This document shows, in pieces, positions 44,722-57,230 of a stretch of DNA of 64,000 nucleotides; positions within the stretch are counted from its first letter, which is position 1; each line of letters opens with the position of its first letter. This stretch comes from Arthrinium phaeospermum. Its lineage: Eukaryota; Ascomycota; Sordariomycetes; Amphisphaeriales; Apiosporaceae. Location: NCBI GenBank assembly GCA_006503535.1, contig QYRS01000001.1:1178001-1242000 (forward strand), read 5' to 3'. The notes beneath the pieces are model-generated. The model worked only from the letters and a program-made list of their open reading frames with translations, did not search any database and was not told where the DNA came from. A program made the translations under genes and the position numbers.

Positions 44722-46101
44722 GGCAGAATAGTGATAAAATCGCAATTAAGTGCCCATAAGGACTGAAGCATGTGTTTTATAACTTAAGTGGTCATGTATT
44801 GGCGATCTTAGGTTTCATGTTTTAATCCACGACCCAACCAATCCCAATGCAGCAGTAGGCGCCGATGTTCGTGTCAACAGCATAATACCTCACACGCCAT
44901 TCCCCGAGGGCCGTTGCCACCAATATCAGCCTCACGAGGCACCGAGGTTTCTCTGCCAATAGAGAGCTCAATCAATAGCCAACAAGGATTGGCGGCCAGG
45001 GGGTCGGGTGAGGCGTAGTAAGGCGGTGTGCGCCTCAATTCTAGGAAGTCTGGGCACCTGATAACCAGCCATGGGAGACCGCAGGTCTTTCTTTCTCTTT
45101 TCTTTCTTCTCCCACCCCCCTTATAAACTTTAAGTCAGTTGACTAAAGTATTTCGCTGTACAGGGCCACTTAGGCATGTAAAGGAAAAGGACAAATACAA
45201 CATGGCTCCAGCTCAGAAACATACCATAGAGAGTGCCAGCTTGCAGCATTGTCGCCCCTGGATCTTTCGGGGTTTGGGCATTCAACGAGTTAACTAGGTT
45301 GTTATGGCTATGTCTCAGAATTCCTGGCGCAGTAGTGGTGGCATTGCCAATCACGCTTTAGAGAAGCCTTGCTATCTAGCACAGTATAGTGGCGCCCATC
45401 GCCCCCTGCACCCATGCAAACTTCCAGCTCACCTGTCATTCAAGATGCAATGAGACCCCATGTGGCGCCAGCCGACACACCTGACCGATGTATTGAACAG
45501 TCCTGGGCCATTAAATTGGCCCTGGGGCCAGAAACAGGCCGGCATGGGCCCGATCGATTCTCTCATGGAACCTAAAGGGGGTCTTACGAGCTGCAACCTC
45601 AAAACAATATCATCATCCTTTTTCTTTCTCATAAGTGACACAAGAGGTTTGGCTAGGTCAGGCAAAAGCCAGCCCCAGCGTACCCACGGTTCAAAGCAAC
45701 AGAGGGCATCAATGGTCATGTCCGTCCACCTACTTGAAGTCACCCTCAATGACCATATGTGTATATATGTGGTTTATTCAATTGCATGTTGCTTGAAGAG
45801 CTTGACCCAGGGCATGCATGGATGTCCGAATTAACTCGAGGGCCCAAGCCAGACCCACGGCTGACCAATATCTCGCTGAACAGAAAAGGGGGTATCATCT
45901 CCCTCCTCCACGAATCTTCCTCCCGACCATCAGCCCCTGAATACCGAAAGGCTGCTCTTGGTCTCATACTTCCCGTGAACAAACACAAAACATCCAATCG
46001 GGTACTGAATAACGGCATCAACATTATTCCAATGGCTCCAACAGCTTTCGCGTCAAGAGGACAGCATCATCTCGTCTTCTTCCTCCTGTCTGGCCCCTTA
46101 C
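44722..46101. other. Intergenic region
   Basis: It includes a C/T-rich tract (about 45085-45120). ORFs are short and without recognisable features. Confidence 0.45.
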
Positions 46102-46946
46102 TTAGTGTGCATGCCCAACATGCTGAATCCTATCGTCATGAGTCGTCGTCTGAGGGGGCTGGGTAGAGCCAGTATACTGGGGCTGCACCTCTTTCGGGCG
46201 GCCGTAGTTGGCGGACATGGGCCTGCTGCATCGGGGTATACGGGCTGTTGCATCGGGTACGACGCATTGTAGGCGTAGCCATTGACCGGGATAAAGATCG
46301 GATGCTGCGTGGTCCTGTTTCTCCGGGCAGTCTCCACGCATGCGCGCACAAAGAGCGTGAAGTGTATAATGCTGTCAAGTCATCAGTCAGTCAATTCACG
46401 CCCTTTCCCCTGTGCTGTGAAAACTTACAGGAGCAGGATCAAGAACGCAAGCTCCGCCTGCAACGAGCGCAGGTAAAAGCTGAGGCTGGCGTAGCGGTTG
46501 TAGCGGTAGCTCGAGTAGTAGCTCTGCTCCTCGACGTAGACGGCGACGATGTAGGCGGTGAGGCCCGCGCCGACGAGGAAGGCGAGCCAGAAGATCAGGT
46601 GCAGGCCGACGTGGGGGGTGGATGCCGCGGTGCTGCTGCCCCTTGCGCACGCAGACGGTGATGAGCTCCGCGACGGACCAGATGATGGCCGCGGCGGCCT
46701 CGGGCGCGACCCAGACCACTGGAGACTTAGGACCGCGGGTTGACGGCGAGGGCGATCGAGATACGATGAGGATGATGCAGAAGACGATGGAGATGGCGTG
46801 GAGCGCGATCTTCGCATTGTGCCAGGGCCGGCTGACAGGAGGGGGCTGCTGCGCCGGCGCGCCGGTCGGGTAGGGTGGTATGGGGTATGTGAGGTTTGCG
46901 CCTGTTGCGGCTGTTGGGGCGCTATGGGTTGTTGAGTGGGATCCAT
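46102..46946 (-). CDS. Four-transmembrane protein with Pro/Gln/Tyr-rich tails (MARVEL-like), frame-broken
   Basis: The start at 46946 gives MDPTQQPIAPQQPQQ, then after a frame change ANLTYPIPPYPTGAPAQQPP. Four hydrophobic helices follow: ALHAISIVFCIILIVS, APEAAAAIIWSVAELITVCV, LHLIFWLAFLVGAGLTAYIV, and LQAELAFLILLL, which runs across an intron into IHFTLFVRACVETARR. The cytosolic tail is Pro/Tyr/Gln-rich (YNASYPMQQPVYPDAAGP, then GSTQPPQTTTHDDRIQ). Helix spacing and both tails on one side resemble MARVEL-type membrane proteins. Breaks occur near 46890, 46740, 46640 and 46195. Role unknown; plasma membrane organisation is only a guess. Confidence 0.6.
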
Positions 46947-48909
46947 CTTGGCTGATAGTCTTCGAGTCGAATCCTGGCGTCGGCACCTCTTTATCTCGGT
47001 GGTTTCCCACGAAAACCGTTCACTGAACAAAAAGGTTGTGTGAGAAGAGAAATGTGGATTCAAGACTCATAACAACAAAAAAGACCAAGGCAACCCCAGG
47101 AATGGTCCCTCGCCGCCCATCTGCACTGAAACTGAAATCAAGCGATGCTGCCTATTTCAGCTGCTGTTAGCTCGACATGTTCCTAACCCGGGTAGGACTA
47201 GGCGCCCAGACTTTAAGACCTAAGGCTGCGCCATGGGGATAGCTTGTTCAGCTAAGTGGGCCAAGGCACTCCTGGAAAAGGGATCAGCTATAATTAGCAA
47301 CGACTAGATCTGTTTGGGGACTAGTGTCAAGACAACATTTTCAGTTCGTCTGGATATTTGTAGCGGTAAGGAGGTGAGCAATGCTATCCCATGCCACAGC
47401 CCTATCTATCCACTTGATAGCGATGGCGTTGCTGTTGGTATAACTTACTGTGACTGTTCCAACAAGCCAGTTTATCCAATCGGATATCATATCAATGGAA
47501 TAAACGTACTGTCTAGTATAATCTGGTGGGAATAGCTATTTTACCACCAAGGGGATAGTAGTCACACATTAGCTAATATTACCTTGAAAGCCACTAATTT
47601 CGGTTTGACATGCCAAGCGTTGCCGTCCAAGGCCAAGCCACGGGTTGTGTCACGACGCTAATCCAATCAAATCGCATTGGAAACGGGGACGTGGAAAACA
47701 AAGGTTGGCCGGCAATCATCAGTATTGTTTATTGTGTTTGCTGCCTTCGATTGCTTGCCTGCAGGGGCCGGCCGAAGAAGCCTCGTTCAACAATGATGCC
47801 GAGGGAATCACTGGTAGATAACTCCAAGGCTACTTATAAAGTGACATACCTGAATAAACTGAGGATAGGTAGTGTGCAGTCGACTTAAGGTCAAAAGAGT
47901 CTAACAAGGCATGAAGATCATAATTTTGACCAATCACTAAGAGACTCGCGGCTAGTCTAACCTTTCGCGCTTATTAGAATAAGACTTGAGTTGAGACCAA
48001 GTGACTCGTCGACGCTTCACTAGTCGGCAAGGCAAGCGTTGGAAGTCCTCCCTTCTCCGACCGCCATCCGAGATGAGAAGGGGATGTAGCTGGTGCAATT
48101 GATAAGAGATGATGATGAGACGAGCGTCTGGCTGGTCTAGGAACCAGAAACGGTGACTGGTTTTATGCAATACGTGTGTGACTTATGCGTCGCTCCTTCC
48201 TTAATCCGCAGCGGATACTTTGGACTGCAATCCGGAGTATCAAGCGCGACATGTTGTCACGCGTTGGGCCCGATATCCCCGGAAACCGGGCCGATGCGGG
48301 CCCCTGAATCGTACGCCACATCCGGTATTGGGTTTTCCCGGATGCGCCGGCCCCAAGCAAACACTTGCTAAGAGAGATTGGCATAGACGAGACGGGAACT
48401 CTTACATGATTGTTCGTTGTTTTGCCGCGCAATCCTCGAAATAAGAACCATGCCCACTGCTGGCCTCGCCGAGGTCGTGAGACCATCAACTGCATGGGCA
48501 TATAATAGACTTCTCAGCCAAAGTTTCCGACTTTAAAGCAAGCTCACTCCTTTTGGCCTGGGCGTGGTGAGGAAGGTTGATGGACGGAAATTGCCATAGC
48601 TTACAAGGGTTTCATGCATTTCCAGATACGGATTGTAAGTCCGCAAGCAGCAAACACCTGTCAAGCGGCGGCCCGAAGATGCAAATGGGTGAGGTTGGAA
48701 TTAACTATTTGAGTTCCAGCCCACGTCTTAGAGTTCGTCCCAAGAGAAGGGTTGAGATCATCAATGATGACGGTTGGTCCGCCACCAATTCGGGAGCGCC
48801 AGGCGACGCACGAGTCATGTCAAAGTCAAACGAAATGAACAAACGGAATGCCTCCAAATTGCAGGGGACGCAATAAAAACGCATATTGCTCTCGATATCT
48901 CAGCATTTC
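46947..48909. other. Intergenic region
   Basis: Nearly 2 kb with short ORFs only. I recognise no gene or repeat apart from the duplication that begins at 48910. Confidence 0.45.
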
Positions 48910-49348
48910 GTTCAAGATGTTCCATTGTCACTTCTACTTCTCGTCTCTACTGCTTTGGCTATCGGAGCTGACTGACTTGATTACGCTCGACAAAATGGCT
49001 CTTCAACAACTACCCTATTGGGCGGATCCTTGTAGGTTTCGCTCTTCATCCAACTTGAAAACTTGTCAAACTTTGCTAACCGTTCCGGCAGCCCCTGGAA
49101 CGCCTCACTCTGGAGTCCGTCGACGGTTCAAGATGTTCCATTGTCACTTCTACTTCTCGTCCTCTCTACTGCTTTGGCTATCGGAGCTGACTGACTTGAT
49201 TACGCTCGACAAAATGGCTCTTCAACAACTACCCCTATTGGGCGGATCCTTGTAGGTTTCGCTCTTCATCCAACTTGAAAACTTGTCAAAACTTTGCTAA
49301 CCCGTTCCGGCAGCCCCTGGAACGCCTCACTCTGGGAGTCCGTCGACG
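48910..49348. repeat. Tandem duplication of about 220 bp over the CIA30 5' end
   Basis: Copy 1 (48910-49125, 216 nt) and copy 2 (49126-49348, 223 nt) are the same sequence except for one 3-base difference and four single-base run-length differences (CCC/CCCC, AAA/AAAA, CC/CCC, GG/GGG). Copy 1 is shorter at every one. Both contain the start codon, the first intron and the start of exon 2. Only copy 2 continues into the full gene. Confidence 0.9.
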
Positions 49349-49921
49349 ACACCGTCCGCGGCGGCAACAGCTCCTCGCACCTGTCCATCGCCGCCGCCGC
49401 GAACGAGGCCACCTTCGCCGGCTACCTCGACGACGTCACCCTGGGCGGCGCCGGTTCGCCTCGCAGCAGACCGTCGGGTCGCTGGACTGGAACCTGACCG
49501 GCTACGACGGCCTGCTGGTCTCGGTCGCGCTGTCCGACGGCAAGCTGTACACGCTCAATCTCAAAGACGTGCTGCCGGCGAGCGACCGCGAGAGCAGCCT
49601 GCTGTACGAGACCAACTTCACCGTACCCACTAGAAGCAGCGGCTCCACAGGCGCCCAGGAGGTCTTCTTGCCCTGGGCCAACTTCACTGCGACGTATAGG
49701 GGGAGGACTCAGCCGGATGCCAAGCCTTTGAACACCAGCAGCATCAAGACGATGAGTTTGATGATGAGAAGGTACGTACGTTTCCGGTCGATGCCGGGAC
49801 AGTCCCATCATCAAAGAAAGGGAGGGCACACTGACCATCTCTTCTTCGCAGCTACTTCGGAGGACAAGAAGGTGCTTTTAGTCTGACGGTCAAGTCCATC
49901 GCGGCATTCATCAAGAGGTAG
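49214..49921 (+). CDS. CIA30-domain protein (NADH:ubiquinone oxidoreductase intermediate-associated type)
   Basis: The exons are 49214-49251, 49314-49771 and 49852-49921, with GTAGGT and GTACGT donors. The product reads MALQQLPLLGGSFPWNASLW, then the CIA30 hallmarks SVDDTVRGGNSSSHL, YLDDVTLGGAGFASQQ, WNLTGYDGLLVSVALSDGK, FLPWANFTATYRGR, and SIKTMSLMMRSYFGGQEGAF. It ends IAAFIKR. In animals and Neurospora CIA30 is a complex I assembly factor. Short single-domain fungal relatives such as this lack an obvious mitochondrial presequence and may act elsewhere. One base is missing near 49453-49456 (GGAG/FASQQ). Restored length is 567 nt, or 188 residues. The start is taken from the second copy of the duplicated segment. 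Confidence 0.85.
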
Positions 49922-52900
49922 TGGCGGCAGCGAGCTACAGCCAAAAGAAGCTGTTGATTTGGGTTTTGCCAGGGGGGCGATCGATATCCTGGTACCATAT
50001 GAGAAACGGGCAATACAGCATTCGTTACATGGGTTGGTAAACAGGAAGAATTTCAGGTGCAATGGCATGTCATTTGGTTTGATCTCCTGAATGGATACCT
50101 TATTGTATACTGGCAGTCGCTAGGTGTGCGCCAACTCTTTACATCCTTATCCTCCAGCGTGTATCAGCTGAGCCCCTTAGACCTCCAGGTGGCTCCAGGT
50201 GTCCTAGGATAAGTATCCAGAAAGTGTCTGTCCAGTGCCCACATATGTTCAAGTTTTCCTTTCCCCCTTGTTTCAGTGCGTTACGACAATTCATAGCATT
50301 GTACAAGATCTTATGAAAGCCGACTAGACATGCGTCGTTTCCCGAGTTTTATTAGGGAATTCACATTCTACCAAGACATCCGGATAGTTCAAAGCGAATA
50401 ACAACTCAACTTACTGTGAACGGTATTGGTAGTATCTCTACCTTGGCCAAACAGGACAGAACCCTGCCCGTCCAACATTGCTTCTATTCAATGTTCTAAT
50501 TCCCCTCGTGCTACCATCTGAAAAGTGATTCTATCATGTACTTCGCATATTTAACACATGTCTTGTGGGGTAGTTGCATAAGAGCGCCCAGTCATCCATC
50601 AACCCCTGAACTCGGGGACATTCTCAATAGTGATGATATGGTAAAAAGATTTTGGTGGCGCCGGCGTAACTGATTTATCAGTGCGTAAAGGGACGTAGTT
50701 CTGTCAGTGACAATCTGAGGGCAAAAAGAAAAGGCAACCAAGGATGTCCCATGCTCTTCAAATCTGACCAGGCACGACTGGTTGCATTCGTCTCTCTCCG
50801 GGGTCATGGCTTGAGTGATGCTGTCGTCATGTCACTTTACGACCCCCTAACCTGGACCAGCCGTCTTCCGGCCGACAGCGGGAAATCAATCTAGGTTGGG
50901 CGGCCAGCTTCACTTGACTCATCCGCCATGGGGCGGATGCGTCTTATTCAGACGAACCCATGTTGTACGAGCCGGGACCTCGGTGGCGCACTAATCCGGA
51001 CGTCACAACATAAATGGCAACTGTCAACTACTAACTCATGCAACGCTTGCCGCTGTCACCGCCCAACTTCTGTGGGACGGCACATCCGGCAGCGCAAGTT
51101 TTCACGAGCTGCGTTCTTTTGCCGAATTTCTGTGCCAACAAGCAACTCTATTGCCGAGGATTTTATTGCCGACTAGTGACCCTATTGCCGAACGCAACCT
51201 ATACTACTTGCCGGATAAGGGGTCTTACCACAAAGCACCGCCACAGGTGGAGTAAACGTATAGTCAAGCGCTAGCCCCCCCATGCCCCTTTACATACAGC
51301 CCGCCGGACCCGCGATCCTGATGGGGGAATATAAGCGCGTTTGGCAGCGCATACCTATTCGCATGAACATCGTCATGATTACAAAGACGTCGCACAGGGC
51401 ACAAACTGTGGAAGGGCGTTGTACTCCCGCTGGAAAGATGGGCACGTTTCACAAGTGCCTGGGTGCGGGCCTTCCCTCCGAAACGGGGTCCGGTCCACAC
51501 ACTTGCGGGGCTCTCGAGATGCTGTGTTGTGCATCTCGAGGCGGATCTCCGAAAGGGAAATTGAAAGAGGTGTCGACCGACCCACTCGTACTTTAGGGTG
51601 GAGTCGCTCGCGCACACGTGCATCTTGGTTCGGATCTTCCTCGGCAGAGATGCATATGTATTCCAGAAGTTCTCGAGCCTCTCGCCCTGCAGGTTTGGGT
51701 GGTGTAAGTAGATAGCCTTTCCGGAGGCCCATTTCTGGCCCATGGAGCCAGGGGAGGCGCAGACTCGGGATATTCTTGCCTGGCAGGGAACACTGCGGGT
51801 GTCGACGGATGCCCAGAAGCGGCAAGGCCTACCGCTTGGGACTCTCTTTACTCAGCATTGCGTGAGAGTCCAAACTCTCCCCTTGGCCTCCACTCTGGTT
51901 GTATGCACAAGCTGTTGGGGAGTTCAGATATCGGCCGAGCCGGTGTTTGAGGCATTTTCAGACATTTGCTGTCCAGAGGCAGAAGTCACACCGGAAGGCA
52001 ATGCGTTGCAATGGTACATAATTGATGATGGCATTCGTGAGAGAATGGCATGACTGGCCAACATCCAGTTCCGAGATCGACAGAGCAAAACATCGATCAA
52101 CTAGTGCATGTCAATCATCACACCTCACTACTGCTTGCTGCATTTCCCAGAATAGTAAGCCAGTCGGTTGTCGGGCAGTCGACCGCGTTTCTCGGGCTGT
52201 AAATGCCCGACGCCCTAGGGGCGTTGCATGTCATATTTGCACACAGACCCCCTAATGGCCATTCACATATGCATAATACAAGGTTGAGTACAAGGTTGAT
52301 TGATCCTCGGCGATACGCCGCCCAATTATTATGCAGGGGTTGTTGGAGCCTCTCCTGAGTATGTAATCTTCAGGCTGGTGGGGAATGAATAATACGGGAC
52401 CCTCCGTAGCGTTGGTCTGAGCTCTAAGCATATACTTACTACATACCGGGAAGTGGGCGTGATGAGGCTCTTCTCACGACGGGGGTTTTAAAGGGGAGGG
52501 TATGATCGGTCCGGCACGTTGCCGTCAGTGCGTCCTGAATCATCCGGGTAAGGACTTCACTTCGTCGTAGCATTGCATTAATGCTACACATCTGTCATAA
52601 AGTGACAGCCAACCAACACGGGGTAGCATAAGCAAACGAAACGGGTAAGCAGATAGTCAGTCGTGCGGTGATGCTAGGTGTGTAATACGAAGAACATGCA
52701 CGAAACAATGAGCACCTGACGGTTCGGTGTGCGCAGATACGAGACCGGTGCATTATCACCAGTATAACCGCTGCGAGACTATTCAAAGTCAGTTTAGCTG
52801 GTGTGGTCGCGTCCCAAAAAAAGATGTTCGCAGTTGGTCAATACTATGAAAATTTACCGCGTTGCTCCTTAATTGAAAAAAAAAGCAGGAAAAAGAGGAT

Positions 52901-53433
52901 GGGAAATACCAAGGATTCAGTTGGACCAGAGGCGTCCCTCAGTCCTGCAATGGGGACGATGATATTTTTGTATTCTTGAGAGGCTAGTCCTCGAAACGGC
53001 AGACTCGCAGAGGACCAGGTACAGAGGACCAATGGTGATGTGTGACTTGGTAATCTCTCTCAGCGGAGGGAAGAGAGGGGAAATCCTCTGGAAAGATGGC
53101 AATTATGAAGACGAAAACCAAATTACGGGCGAGACTAAGCAAATTGAAACCATGTCAAACAACAGGAAAGTTCACAAAAACATGGCAAATCTGGAGGCAG
53201 AGTGTAATAGTTTCAAATATGGCATGAATGAATAAACTAAAGGCTAAATACTTTTCGGAACCGAGGTAATACAAGAATAGGAATGCCAAAAGAGAAAAAC
53301 AAAAATTGAAATCCATAATATCGCAATCGTTAACGTAAGTGCTAAACATATCATAGCCAACACATCAGTTACATAGGAAACCCAACACCAACAAGACAAG
53401 ACACTCAAGCAAGCAAGCAAGCAAGCGGCAGGG
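49922..53433. other. Gene-poor region with TTGCCGA repeats and an AAGC run
   Basis: About 3.5 kb without a supported gene. At 51115-51215 the word ttgccg recurs five times (ttgccgaat, attgccgagg, attgccgact, attgccgaac, cttgccgg). An (AAGC)n run lies at 53406-53427. Overlapping ORFs at 51264-51825 on the minus strand code for basic, Pro/Arg-rich sequence without a domain; I do not call them. Confidence 0.4.
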
Positions 53434-55145
53434 TTAGATGCCCGAGTCCTCCTGGACCACCGAGGCGACGGTCTGGTGGTCGTTCCAGGCGGCGCAGGTG
53501 TCCTCGAGGCGCCGGCCGTCGAGGATGCCGTTGATCTCGGGACGAACTGGAGGGAGAAGCCCTCGCTCGTGTGCCAGCCGATGTGGCAGTGCATGAGCCA
53601 GGCGCCGGGGTTGTCGGTCTGGAAGGCGAGGACGAGGTGGCCCGCGGGCGGCAGCATGGCCGTGTCGCGGCGGACGGGGTTGTCGAGGTTGAGCGCGGTG
53701 ACGCCCGGCTCGTAGGCGCCGTCGGCCTGGGAGATGACGCGGAAGTCGTGGCCGTGCAGGTGGACCGGGGTGGGCGAGGGCGAGGTCGCTCTGGACGACG
53801 ACGTAGACCCAGTCGGCGCGCGAGGCGGCGGGGCTGGTGGCCAGCTGCAGCACGGCGTTGGACTGGGCGAACTCGGTCTCGTTGTTGTGGATCTGCAGCA
53901 CCGTCGGGTTGCCCCAGTGCCCACCATGGTGGTCGAGTTGATGAACCAGCGGAACATGCCGTCGTCGTTGGCGCCGACCTCGACCGTGTTGGTCGACTGC
54001 CAGGCGTTGGGGCCGACGGTGGCCTTGTTGTGCGGCACCAGCAGCGACTGGTCCATGTCGACGCACTCGTCCTCGAAGCCGTGCGCGGCCGTGGTGGGCT
54101 CGCCCTCGGTCTGGGCGCCGTAGTAGACGATGCCGCGGATGTTGTCGGGGTCGCTGATGTCGCTGCAGGCCGACTGGGGCGTGGCGCGGAGCCAGAACTT
54201 GTCGGCGACGCCCTGCTGGTTGGCCGTGATGATGACGTCGTAGCGCGGGCGATGCCGATGTTGAGGACGTCGGTGGTGAAGGGCTCGATGGGGACCAGGT
54301 CCATGGCGATGACGGTCAGCGTGTGGTTGTCGATGGAGAACTTGAAGAAGGTGTCGAGCGCGCTGTTGACGAGGCGGAGGCGGTGCGACTGGCCCTCGAC
54401 CAGGGACAGGGCCGCGTGGGAGCCGGTGACGGTGCCCGAGTTGTTGAACGTGTTGGTGCCGTTGATCAGGCAGTTGTCCAGCTCGGGCGGGCCGTCGGCC
54501 TGGGCCGTGCCCCAGAGCTCGTCGACGGTCTGGGCTCCAGTCGTTGAGGAACATCAGGCCCAGGTCCGTGTCGTAGTTGGCCGTGGCCGGTCCGTTAATG
54601 ACGATGCCGCCAAAGACGCCCTGCCAGGCCTGCAGCGAGAAGTGCGAGTGGTACCAGGTCGAGCCGTACTGGGTGGCCCTCCACTTGTAGGTGAAGGTGT
54701 CGCCCGGGGCGGTGGGGCACTGGGTGATGGAGGCAACGCCGTCGTTGTCGTTGGTGTTGTTCTGGCGGATGCCGTGGAAGTGCAGGCTGGTGCCGTTGGT
54801 CGACGTCTTGAGGTTGTTGGTCAAGTGGACGATGACATTGTCACCCAGTCGGCATGCAGGGTGGGGCCCGGGATGCTGCCGTTGATGGCCTGGGCATAAC
54901 GGGTGATTCCATCAGTGCCACCTCGACCTCGCCCAGGGAGAGCCAGAACTCGCGGGTTACGCCAGTGTCGGGCACCTCGTTATCCCAGTCGGTGTCGATG
55001 CTGTACTCGCACCACTGCGAGCGAGTGTCGCAGTGTTGCCCGCACAAGCGCTGCGAGGCGTGATCTGGGGCGGTTGGAAGGGGTTGATGGCATATCCAGC
55101 AACGAGAGGAGCTGCCACAAGGGGCAGAAAGAACGAGGGAATCAT
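53434..55145 (-). CDS. Asco-laccase (multicopper oxidase), secreted, many frame breaks
   Basis: The start at 55145 gives the signal peptide MIPSFFLPLVAAPLVAGYA. All four copper-binding segments are present: NGTSLHFHGIRQ, STWYHSHFSLQ, TPVHLHGHDFRVI and WLMHCHIGWHTSEGF. The residue ten after the T1 Cys is Phe, where many ascomycete laccases have Leu. The protein ends exactly at DSGI, the C-terminal plug typical of mature asco-laccases. Laccases oxidise phenols with oxygen outside the cell, in lignin breakdown or pigment formation. Frame changes occur near 55035, 54880, 54545, 54250, 53930, 53785 and 53545. Each is a small step with the expected protein continuing, and some near the 5' end may be introns. 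The enzyme is most likely intact in the organism. Confidence 0.9.
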
Positions 55146-57230
55146 AGTGAAAGTGGGTGGGGGGGATTAACGATCGGAAAGGATGATGCCTGGATGGGAT
55201 TAGGATAGACCTGTGGGAGTGCCGAATGGACCGAGTCTGCCAGTGTCTGAGTGAGTGAAGACTGAAGATGGTGGTGACTCTTCTTTCTTTCTTCCAAACT
55301 CGATCCCGAAGCCAATCTTATACTACGAGGTCGTCGACACCCGGGCACCATCGTCACAGTGTATTCCATCGGAGCACATGCCTGCACGAGCCTCACGTCG
55401 AACCCCCAACGCCGAGGAGACTACGTATGGCCTGATGCTGTCGAAATGCAACCTTAGGGGCGTCTGGGTGCGACCATGTTGGAGCGGGTTGAACCGGGTC
55501 TCGGTCGACCCATCCGCCCGCCAGTCATGTCCGACGCTTTTCTCAGCAAGCACGACTGATGAGTTACTTAGCACCCCGGTGCCTGCGCAAGTCTCTACGG
55601 GTAGTTTCAGTGCGATCGATCTGTTTGCTTAGCGGCCGATGTGACCCTGGGTTTCAGGGTGGGGAGGCCAAAAAAGAGCACGGTCTCCTCCGGGCAGGGG
55701 ACCCTCTTTTCTTTTTTTCTTCTAATTTGTTTCTCCAGTTCGATGCGAGAGCCGGCGGATCCATTGACGGCGGCGCAGATGAGTTGCACAAAGCGCCCGC
55801 GGCGGCTGTTCCCCCTCCCGGTCGCGGTGGCCGGTGCGATACCCGCTGCATATACGAAAAACCGGCCAACCAATAGGAGTACATGGCGCCACGAGCAACT
55901 TGCCCGAAACGGTTCGAGTCCATCCCCGACGGTGGACTTGGACATGTGCCTAAGGTGATAGTGCAACGCGACGTGCTTATACTAATTCTAATCTTCGTCT
56001 TGTCGGCCCATCCCTAAGACGACAACAGGCGTACTACGGAGTACCAGTAAGCTTCTATTAAGCTTAATCACAATGGCGTGAGTCGAGATGGTTGCTTTTC
56101 CCTCACCGTCGCTTGCGCGTCTCCTGTCTATTTCAGGCCGCAGACTAGTCAGTCAGTCGTTCGGTGTGCGCTGGCTTCGCATGTGCATATGCTGGGCCGC
56201 CCTGGCAATCGGATCATTGCTCAAGACCGAACACCAGGGGCTCAAGGAGAGCTGCATTAGTAACAAGACCAGGGTCGAGGTTCGCAGAGGCCAAAGAGCC
56301 GCGTACTGGCCACAGGGACAAGGAGGCCAGGAGGTCGCTGCGGTGCACGGAGGCTCGGAGGCTATTCAGCCACGAGGCATTTACATGGCTGGCAATGGGC
56401 TTTTTGGTGCTGCTTGAAGAATTGCAATAGCGGGATCTACAGACGCCCGCTTGGTTCGGTCCGATGTCGTGGGGGTTCGCACAGTCCCATGGCCTGTTGA
56501 TCCCAATTGCCGGTCTGCAACGTCGAGATCTGTGGTCGGACTTCAGGGATGCTGCTCAAGCCTCAGGGGGGTAGCAACAGTGGTTCGCAGGGGGTAGCAA
56601 CAGTGGTTCGACAGGGGTAGCTTGTAATATGGGTCTTCCCAGATCCGCCGCATTAAAACGGCCCCCCGGTCTATAGTAGCACTGCAAAAGGGCAAGGCTG
56701 TTCGAGAAGAAACGAGTCAGTTGTGATAGAAGCAACAAACAGAGTCGTGTCGTGAAGCACGTCCCGTCTCCTGAACTGTAACCTTGCAACCCACCGGGAG
56801 GACAAGATGTCCTCCGCCGTTGCAACCATGGCTGCAAAGACGACTCCCGCGAATTACCCGGCTGGCCCACGAGCTCCAGGGCGTCCGGGCGCAGCTGGTG
56901 ATTAATTACTTAGTCAATGTCCTACAGTACATGACCGCGTCGGCGAAAACGTCGCCATGAATCCAATATTAGGACATGTTATGCAGGGGCATTCGCCGCC
57001 ACAGCCCAGAGTAGCATCGAGATAGATGATTGCGCACTCCTCGGAATCTAGCTCGGGATCCTCCTTGGACCTTGGCTTATCGGCAATTCATCCTCGTCGT
57101 GCAATTCTTGCCGAGAGTGTCCCGTCGCCCGACTGATAAGTACCGCGGATCTGCCCACAGCATCTCACCAACTTCCCACCACACTCATTACATTCATTAC
57201 CTAGCAAACCAACTCAAACACTCGTTCAAA
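55146..57230. other. Divergent promoter region with G-run minisatellite
   Basis: Two kilobases between the laccase (-) and a secreted protein (+). At 56565-56620 a unit of about 24 bp (gggtagcaacagtggttcg) is repeated, with its G run shrinking from 6 to 5 to 4. No gene is supported. Confidence 0.45.

Noticed and set aside
51264..51825. Protein gene on the minus strand
   Set aside because: Two overlapping ORFs in different frames, basic and low in information, with no domain, signal peptide or splice support.
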